Source of the DNA: Perkinsus olseni
Lineage: Eukaryota > Perkinsozoa > Perkinsida > Perkinsidae
DNA: 64,000 nucleotides
NCBI GenBank assembly: GCA_013115135.1
Contig: JABANP010000030.1
Span: forward strand, 124,001 to 188,000
Direction of reading: 5' to 3'
The notes under the pieces are model-generated. The model saw only the letters and a program-made list of their open reading frames with translations. It had not been told where the DNA came from and searched no databases. The translations under genes were made by a program, and so were the position numbers. Positions 56,992-64,000 of this stretch are shown here, in pieces. Within the stretch, counting starts at the first letter, position 1, and every line of letters starts with the position of its first letter.

Positions 56992-57549
56992 ATGTTACAT
57001 CAGGTTCTCGGCTACGCGGGTGGAAAAATAGTCGCTCAAACCAAAAGACTTAAGAGTAAACTGACGACGGCTGACGGGCGAGCGAGAACAAAGATGCGCG
57101 TTGCGGCCGTTTCAAATGAGGCTTACCGCACTCGGAAGATTCTGTTCCTACATGAGCCGCGCGTGGGCATTAGACTGATAATGTACAGTACGGAAGATCG
57201 CCCAGGTCGCAGCAGTCAAAACAACTCAAGAGCGCAACGCAATTCACCGACGGGCTACGTTTGCGGAGCATGCTTAAAAGTCATAGTTGAACGGCATTGG
57301 CGTATGGGCCACCAACGATGGAATGAACTGGCACATGTACACGCGATAATGAAATATCCCTTGGCTGTCTGGAGTACGAGCGCTCAAGCGGACCTCGCGA
57401 GAAGGACGAAGCAGCTGCATCAATCGACGGAGGAACTCAATTCCTGGAGGTTCAGACGACGATTTACTTCAGCGATGGGCAAGCCGGTCCCTTTGCCACG
57501 GACCAGCTTAGCTGGTCCGCCATGGGACCTATGTCTGGCCTCCAGCTAA
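56992..57549 (+). CDS. Long open frame of uncertain status
   Basis: A 185-codon plus-strand frame (MLHQVLGYAGGKIVAQTKRL) facing away from the sphingosine kinase gene 25 nt away. It is basic, with a CGAC...H...GH cluster (YVCGACLKVIVERHWRMGHQ, about 57256-57315) and a helical QADLARRTKQLHQSTEELNS segment. An uninterrupted frame this long is rare by chance in this base composition, but no family is recognised and its last 20 codons run through a perfect palindrome (57499-57519). It could instead be antisense to an unseen 5' exon of the kinase gene. Confidence 0.35.
   Translation: MLHQVLGYAGGKIVAQTKRLKSKLTTADGRARTKMRVAAVSNEAYRTRKILFLHEPRVGIRLIMYSTEDRPGRSSQNNSRAQRNSPTGYVCGACLKVIVERHWRMGHQRWNELAHVHAIMKYPLAVWSTSAQADLARRTKQLHQSTEELNSWRFRRRFTSAMGKPVPLPRTSLAGPPWDLCLASS
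57499..57519. repeat. Perfect 10-bp palindrome
   Basis: CGGACCAGCT / AGCTGGTCCG around a single T. Confidence 0.6.
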
Positions 57550-57981
57550 TATATACTACTATCCGCCAATGCCATCAATATCTTGCCAGTAGATGACTTC
57601 TGACCCCACTGTTGCCACGAGAAGTAGAAGAATGTCTCTTTTCACTCCCGGCCCCCAATACTACTTGTCCAACCGGATTCCCAAATTCCCAGTTGCAGGC
57701 TTTTCATCTGTCAGCAGGAAGCCGTGGACGACATGAACCCATAGGCAGCGGTATTCTGTATACACCAAAATTGCACAAACGGACGAGGTGAAGATAAAGC
57801 CCCCTTGCAGGAGAGCAGAGCGCTAACGCTGGCGCTCAGGAAACGCCGCTCTAACGTGGACACGACATGAAAACCCACTGGACGAATGGGGAGTGTTACT
57901 CACTGCGCAATTGGGTATAAATCCAATCGCGCACAGTGAAAGATACGCTTTGCACCACAAAATGCGCTAAGGAAATATTTC

Positions 57982-58062
57982 GACAGCGGCAGGATTCGAA
58001 CCTGCGCGGGCAGAGCCCAGTGGATTTCTAGTCCACCTCCTTAACCACTCGGACACGCTGTC
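57982..58062 (-). tRNA. tRNA-Ser (anticodon AGA)
   Basis: The minus strand folds as a class II tRNA. The acceptor stem GACAGCG pairs with the 3' CGCTGTC. The D arm starts TCCGAGTGGTTAAGG, the anticodon stem-loop is GGACTAGAAATCC with anticodon AGA (complement at 58027-58029), a long variable arm follows (GGGCTCTGCCC), and the T arm is GCAGGTTCGAATCCTGC. 81 nt, no intron and no encoded CCA, as expected for a nuclear eukaryotic tRNA. A- and B-box promoter elements are intrinsic (TGGTTAAGG, GGTTCGAATCC). Confidence 0.96.
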
Positions 58063-58069
58063 AGATGAA

Positions 58070-59683
58070 ACTAATTTGACCGTTGCACTGTGGACCCGAC
58101 GGGAGCAGGACAAAGAGCCACAAACGGCAAACCAACTACTCATCTACAGGCGGCCAATAGTAAAGGATCCTCAGAATCAGCAGCTATCAAGGATTGACTC
58201 AGACTCCTGTGAAGATATTCACAGGTCAACGAGGATGCTGTTGAAGAGGGAACAGACAAAGAGAGCTGCCTCCGAGTTCTCAGTAGATGACCCGAGCGAG
58301 CTGGTAGCACTCACTGAGCGCTACAGTGCGTACAGAACTCACAGTGCGTGCCGCGCTGCCTGGCCGACTTGCTCAAGTTCTCAACTTGATCCCGAGCAGC
58401 AAGATCTCAACTATTAGCTGAAGACCCTCTGACGATCAGAGTCCGAATGGTGACCCCGGCAGGGATCGCTCAACCCACTTTAGTTCCGTCCTACACTAAT
58501 ACGGACGTAGCGTACAAGCAGAAGCACTATCACCCATCATGTCTGCAACACAACAGATACTCACCAGAAACAACTATCAATCTGGAGCGACAGTCTTCAC
58601 CCCTCAAACACGAACAATGGACCATCTATAACATGCAACAGCCCATTACAGCACCTTATATCCCACCTACAACGCACGAGCACTAAGCCGCGTCTTTGTC
58701 GCCCATGGTTACCGCAGCATCCGACAAGGTAGCGTGTCCGCTGCAGAGCCATCCTTATGCACCGACAACAGATGATATTCAGCTGGACCTGAAGTACCGT
58801 CCACAACGTTGCAGCCAATGCCCTTCGAACGCTCACTGCACTCCGCTGCCCGTTTCGTCCGTTCCACTCTGATCGGCGTTTGGCTCAGCGTGAACATCGG
58901 TCTGTTTTCAGGTCGTTTTATCATACGATTCCTACACAGAGAGTACCGGGAACGTCGGTACCTCAATGGGCTCGCTACAGTATAATATTGCCTCGTATCG
59001 AGTGATTCCGGATGAAGTCCCTTCCCTTGTCCGGGTTAGCCTCTATAGTAGCCTTCACGTGCTCGTACCTGCACCTAGCACTCAATTTTCATCCTAGAAA
59101 ACTGCTCCACTACCCTCCTTTGACACGATCGAATGCATTGTTGTGCGGGACAAACAACGAGTACCTGAAACTTTCAGGCTGAAAGCACTCTAGTGCGCAG
59201 GTCCAGGGGAAAAGTGGAGCTAGCTTCATCTCTCTGAGACAGCGCCGTGGCACTGCCACGGTGGCAGCCTCGACAAACACCGCTTACGGCCCCGTGAGGT
59301 TGAGCTCATGCACAACAGACGGGTCACACATCATTATCAACTCACAGAACCTCGACAGTTCTCGATTCTTCAGCAGGAACCTAACGATACGTCATCGGAC
59401 CCGGGACCCTCCCAACGCCTCTTACTGTATAGTCGAGCGCCTGATCGTTCGTTTAGAAGATGCGAAGTACGCGAAAGAGTTGAGTTTCCCCCAGGGGTCG
59501 TTGTGATACCATCCATGGAGCTTCACATGTCTCTTCGTCAACAACGGGTATCTAGAATAACAACAAGAATGAAATAGGCATGCTGTTGCATGGGCGCACG
59601 AAGTAAGAATATCATTCTGTAAAACTCATACACCTCAGCGTGCTTCACTGAAGCTTATCGAAGTCTTTGAGAATGCAGAGCAC
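58070..59683. other. 1.6 kb without a confidently supported gene
   Basis: Plus-strand frames at 58076-58417 (113 codons, polar), 58447-58686 (proline/glutamine/histidine-rich, ITAPYIPPTTHEH) and 59261-59577 (two overlapping frames) show no recognised family or clear exons. A hairpin CCGTGGCA/TGCCACGG lies at 59245-59261. A protein starting at the 58541 ATG (MSATQQILTRNNYQSGATVF) is conceivable. Confidence 0.25.
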
Positions 59684-60413
59684 TTAATGAAGACTTCCCT
59701 CAAGGTCGAAAATTTGGTGGGTTCCATAAACATGCACATAAGATATACAGGCAATACTCTTCACAGATACGAGCCCCACGTCGTATCCTAGTCGGATCCA
59801 CTTCGCCCTTCGAATTTCCAACTTTGACGTAGAATCATTGCATCGTCGAACTCTAATGATTGGATGACTGGCGATAATGTCCTCCGACATGAACATTGCT
59901 GTCCTATCAAACCTCGCTTTCCTCAACTGGTGGCGAGCTGTTGCCACCAGTTCCTGTTTCTCTGCATTAGAGTTCGTCTGCACAGTCTCAAACGTTGCAC
60001 TGCGCAGTCTAGAACGCACGGGAGGACAAAGGCAGTCCTTCCGTGGAGAGTCGAAGAACTTCAAGAACGCCAAAGATCCCAAGAGAAGTTTCGGCGCCGT
60101 ATGCGCATAGGTATGACACTATGAGTATACACGAGTCCGAATTCATGCATTCTATAATATAGGAAGGTAGTAAACGGAGGAAATAATCGCGAGCAGCCGT
60201 GGGACTTTGCCAGAATTTCCCATGCACTACGTTTTCAACCATGTATATCCACCGTCCCTGTCCACCTTTACGCGGGAACAGTTTATACCGCCAATCCCGC
60301 CCAAGTGGGTTGAGTCGCGCACCCCCTCGACGGAACATACCCGTCAAACACTGAGAAAAGTTCCAACTTTCTGTGAGCCATTTGTGACTATGAAACTCAA
60401 CAGTACACAGCAC
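59684..60413 (-). CDS. Hypothetical protein, two exon-like frames
   Basis: The upstream minus-strand block (about 60360-60140) reads RLNPLGRDWRYKLFPRKGGQ and WIYMVENVVHGKFWQSPTAA with RDYFLRLLPSY. The downstream block (about 60090-59690) reads AFLKFFDSPRKDCLCPPVRS, QELVATARHQLRKARFDRTA, MFMSEDIIASHPIIRVRRCN and ends LEGSLH at 59684. The first block has the flavour of a small DNA-binding fold (tryptophan/aromatic strand followed by an alanine-rich helix), but I cannot support an AP2 or other assignment. The join between blocks is unproven. Confidence 0.35.
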
Positions 60414-60690
60414 ATAAAGGTATATGGGTGGCCCAGGCGTACGGGATGATAAAACTAACCACTAAGACTACCAATGATTACCAAGCCATCCACAGCAGCA
60501 GCCGCAATTTTAATATCTTCAAAAGCAAGTAGTGGAGAGCAGCATCAGCCCGAGCAATCCTCATCATCACCAAAAAATTCGGCACCTCGAAATACCGACG
60601 ATGAGGTTAGCAACAGACAGCAGAGGATGATCGGACGAATTAAGATGATGATGCAGCAGGCTGCCGAGCTGCTGTCACAACGGCTCCCCG

Positions 60691-61800
<1,110 letters not shown>

Positions 61801-62299
61801 AGAATCATTCACACGAAATTCGATCTCGCCCGAAGACACGCTCAACCTAAGATACTCATTCCCAGTTGCACCCTTGCGCGAAAGTGACAAACTGCCGGTC
61901 AAGCCACCGTTGGCGAAGTCTTGTACATATCTTATTATCGAATAAAGGTTGATGGTAGCTCATAAACTGTTCAATTCTCGTTACTATTCCTTGCAACAAA
62001 CGCGACCAAATTTCCCCTTCCCATCACGGAAGCCGAGGAATCTTTTGGTAGACCCGCGGCTTTTACGGGCGAAAAGATACTCTCCTCCCCTCAACTTACT
62101 ATTCAGGGTTCATGATGATGCAACAGAACGATGAACTCTATTAGCGTTAAAAGTGACAAACTGCAACTTGGCTAGCGGAGCGATGCGCGTTTGTGCAAAT
62201 TTGAGAAAACAGCCTTTGTAAGCGGAAGTCATGGGACGACGCTTCGCTCCGCCTTCCGTGATGCATGGTTCTTTTGTCAGCTTGTCCCATTTAGGCCTT

Positions 62300-62570
62300 C
62301 ATCATTGTGACTATTTCGGCAGATCTTTTGGCTAAGCTGCGTAAGCTTAGTACGCTATAATATGTATTAGACTATTGAATAGATTCATAACGGTTGATTC
62401 CCATTAAGTCCTTTTGTTGGTATTACTACTACTGACTAAGGCCTTATCTGGTGGTATCTTGGAGTGGTTGAGTTATTCAGTTGGCGCGTGAGTTGGTTCA
62501 CACACCTACTTCCTTACTATAAGGCTTATTTATATTCTTGTGGTTGAGTACATCAATACCGACCACATAT
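62300..62570 (+). mobile_element. Putative 5' LTR region of a retrotransposon (left boundary unknown)
   Basis: AT-rich non-coding sequence with a TATAATAT box at about 62357 precedes the gag frame. Its right end is placed at about 62567 because a primer-binding-like TGGTAGCAG starts at 62572, four nt after a CA end. No left TG boundary can be fixed, since the 3' LTR lies outside the window for comparison. Confidence 0.4.
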
Positions 62571-62571
62571 T

Positions 62572-62584
62572 TGGTAGCAGCTCC
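62572..62584 (+). promoter_or_regulatory. Candidate primer-binding site
   Basis: TGGTAGCAG matches nine bases complementary to the 3' end of eukaryotic initiator tRNA-Met (…CTGCTACCA); the match decays afterwards. It lies just upstream of gag in the expected place. Confidence 0.45.
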
Positions 62585-62625
62585 TTGTTCGGTTAAGCGT
62601 ATTATTGTGAACATCAACGACTACA

Positions 62626-63741
62626 ATGCCTGCTGAAAGTGGATATTCTACTCCTACGTCATCGGTACCCTCACCTCAGAAGCAAGATCTGGATGTTGTT
62701 CGACAACAGGCGGGTATTGCCGCGAGTGAGGCTGGTTTGGAAGGTACTGCCCGGGAGTTGGCTATTAACCAGGCAGTTACCAATGCTGAGGCCTTTAATT
62801 CCTTGCTGGACTATATTTCTGCTGGGATTAAGACCAGTTCTGGTGCCGAGAGTTCTAATCAAGTTAGGCCTTCTGTCCGTCGAGAAGATGTCCGGGTTTC
62901 TATTCAGATGCCGGAAAGGTATACTGGGTCTACTGATTTGAGCTCTTGGCTCCGGCGGTACGAGAATACCGCCAATTCGGCGGGCTGGGATTCTCGTACC
63001 AAAGCTGAACGTCTTGGTACTTACCTGGCGGATGACTATTATGAATCGTGGGATGCCTACGCCACTAAGACTGATTTCGCTCAAGATTGCAAGATCATGC
63101 TGAATGTCCTAGCTCGGTGCCCTACAGACGCCACTCTTGAGAGGTTCCAGCAGCTTACTTGGAATGGCGAGACCAACCTGGCGGTATTTTTGGCTCGTGC
63201 CAAGCGTATTTTATCGGAGTATAATTCGAAGCTGCCCTCGGATCGTCAACTATCTCAGGCCTCTATGGACGAGATGATTTTGGATAAGCTTATTTCTATG
63301 GTCCCTGGTGCTGCTAAGGCCGAGCTTCGTCGTCAAAGGCCTTCTAAGGTGGAGGATATGGTTAATATTGTTAGTGATTATTCTCCTGAAGCTGGTGTGG
63401 CTACTTCCACTCTCCAGCAGTTAGAAAAGAGGTTGGACTCCAAACTGCAGAAGGTGTTAGCCGCTGTGTCTAGGCCTTTGTCAGAGTCCGGCCAGCTCGA
63501 GAAGCTTCAGCAGCAGGTCCAGGCCTTGCAGCAACGAGGCAATGGTAGTAAAGGCCGCTCTTTTCAACGAAAGTGTGGTATTTGCTTGGGCTCCCATATG
63601 ACTAAGGACTGTCCTCTTAAACAGTTCGATAGTGGTTGTTATCTTTGTGGCGGTTCTGATCATATCGCTCGTAATTGCCCTAAGTCCTTGGCTAAGAAGT
63701 CTCCTGGGGATTCCTCTAGGCCTTCCGTGTCGGGAAACTAG
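62626..63741 (+). CDS. gag: Retrotransposon Gag polyprotein
   Basis: 371 codons without introns. The start at 62626 (MPAESGYSTPTSSVPSPQKQ) is the first ATG after the leader. The capsid-like helical region contains MPERYTGSTDLSSWLRRYEN and later FLARAKRILSEYNSKLPSDR and LDKLISMVPGAAKAELRRQR, typical of Ty3/gypsy gag (retrotrans_gag-like). A coiled segment (LEKLQQQVQALQQRG) precedes two zinc knuckles: CGICLGSHMTKDC (C-x2-C-x3-H-x4-C, one residue short of the usual spacing) and CYLCGGSDHIARNC (canonical C-x2-C-x4-H-x4-C). Stop TAG at 63739-63741, directly after a slippery heptamer. Third codon positions are rich in T, unlike the host genes. The frame is fully open, so the copy may be recent. Confidence 0.9.
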   Translation: MPAESGYSTPTSSVPSPQKQDLDVVRQQAGIAASEAGLEGTARELAINQAVTNAEAFNSLLDYISAGIKTSSGAESSNQVRPSVRREDVRVSIQMPERYTGSTDLSSWLRRYENTANSAGWDSRTKAERLGTYLADDYYESWDAYATKTDFAQDCKIMLNVLARCPTDATLERFQQLTWNGETNLAVFLARAKRILSEYNSKLPSDRQLSQASMDEMILDKLISMVPGAAKAELRRQRPSKVEDMVNIVSDYSPEAGVATSTLQQLEKRLDSKLQKVLAAVSRPLSESGQLEKLQQQVQALQQRGNGSKGRSFQRKCGICLGSHMTKDCPLKQFDSGCYLCGGSDHIARNCPKSLAKKSPGDSSRPSVSGN

Positions 63742-64000
63742 CTGGGCGACTGTTACGGGGTCCCCAGTCGCCGACCCCTGTGGTGAGTCTTCGGACTTTT
63801 GGTAATGATGTTGGTATATTTTTACACGCCGAGCTTATGACCGAAGCCCAGTGTGGTATTCTGGCTAAGGCCTTTGTAGATAGTGGTAGCTGTTACAGCT
63901 TGGTGGACCGTAGATGCTTGCCCGGTGATGCTCGCATAGACCCTACTAATGTGACAGGCCTTGTAACTATAGATGAGACTCCTCTTCCTGTATTTGGAGT
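63720..64000 (+). CDS. pol: Retrotransposon protease / Pol, -1 frame (runs off window)
   Basis: Open in the -1 frame relative to gag from 63720 (after a TAG at 63717-63719) to the window end. No stop is seen in over 90 codons. It contains LAKAFVDSGSCYSLVDRR (about 63865-63915); the DSG triad is the aspartic protease active site of retroelements. It lacks a suitable start before the protease, so it is probably made by ribosomal frameshifting from gag. Reverse transcriptase and integrase would lie to the right of the window. Family: Ty3/gypsy-like by gag type and order, not proven. Confidence 0.8.
63732..63778 (+). promoter_or_regulatory. Programmed -1 ribosomal frameshift signal between gag and pol
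   Basis: The gag frame reads ..G GGA AAC then TAG. GGGAAAC (63732-63738) fits the X XXY YYZ slippery rule, and the stop follows directly. Six nt later an 8-bp perfect stem GGCGACTG/CAGTCGCC (63745-63752 with 63765-63772) closes a 12-nt loop. Loop bases GGGGTC (63757-63762) are complementary to GACCCC (63773-63778) just after the stem, so a competing or pseudoknotted pairing is possible, although the absence of a linker would strain a full knot. Confidence 0.85.

Noticed and set aside
60140..60360. Possible ApiAP2 DNA-binding domain
   Set aside because: Aromatic strand plus alanine-rich helix is suggestive, but the key tryptophan/arginine pattern could not be aligned convincingly.

Overview
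The window looks like nuclear DNA of a protist. Most protein genes are cut by many short introns (often about 45-65 nt, GT-AG), genes sit on both strands only tens to hundreds of bases apart, and there is one eukaryotic tRNA-Ser and an LTR retrotransposon. The mix of conserved eukaryotic genes with small tandem families of secreted proteins I cannot place suggests an alveolate, most like Perkinsus. That assignment is inference. Because of the introns, most gene ends below come from reading exons and splice phase by eye.

Layout. 1-3069 (+): 3' part of a casein kinase 1. 3677-8069 (+): two purple acid phosphatase domains that appear to be joined in frame in one membrane-anchored protein. 9400-11231 (+): an unrecognised membrane protein. 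11533-17311 (-): the E3 ubiquitin ligase listerin, with an unknown membrane protein directly upstream (17318-18285, -). 19278-21731 (-): two tandem paralogues of a secreted family. 22185-31536 (+): SKP1, an NRAMP metal transporter, a mitochondrial carrier, a FYV7/TAP26-like rRNA-processing protein and a small COA4-like CHCH protein. 31603-34898 (+): four consecutive ankyrin modules. 35004-37058 (+): a coiled-coil protein.

37221-43689 (-): an unknown single-TM protein, an 8-TM protein, the transcription elongation factor SPT4, and poorly resolved membrane-protein exons. 44051-49520: two intronless paralogous secreted proteins (+) flanking a five-EF-hand protein (-). 50186-50405: a 22-bp minisatellite. 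50731-51300 (-): a DUF167/UPF0235 protein. 54739-56967 (-): a PH-domain sphingosine kinase. 57982-58062 (-): tRNA-Ser(AGA). 60691-61800 (-): a Rab1-type GTPase. From about 62300 to the right edge (+) lies the 5' part of an LTR retrotransposon. Its gag and protease/pol frames overlap by only 22 nt, and that overlap contains the classical -1 slippery heptamer GGGAAAC followed by a strong hairpin.

Functional themes are housekeeping (ubiquitin and ribosome quality control: LTN1, SKP1; ribosome biogenesis: FYV7; transcription: SPT4; trafficking: RAB1; signalling: CK1, SPHK, EF-hand) interleaved with lineage-specific, tandemly duplicated secreted or ankyrin proteins. I saw no operon-like functional clustering. 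The strongest observations for follow-up are the gag-pol frameshift signal, the double phosphatase, the ankyrin module array and the two secreted paralogue pairs.
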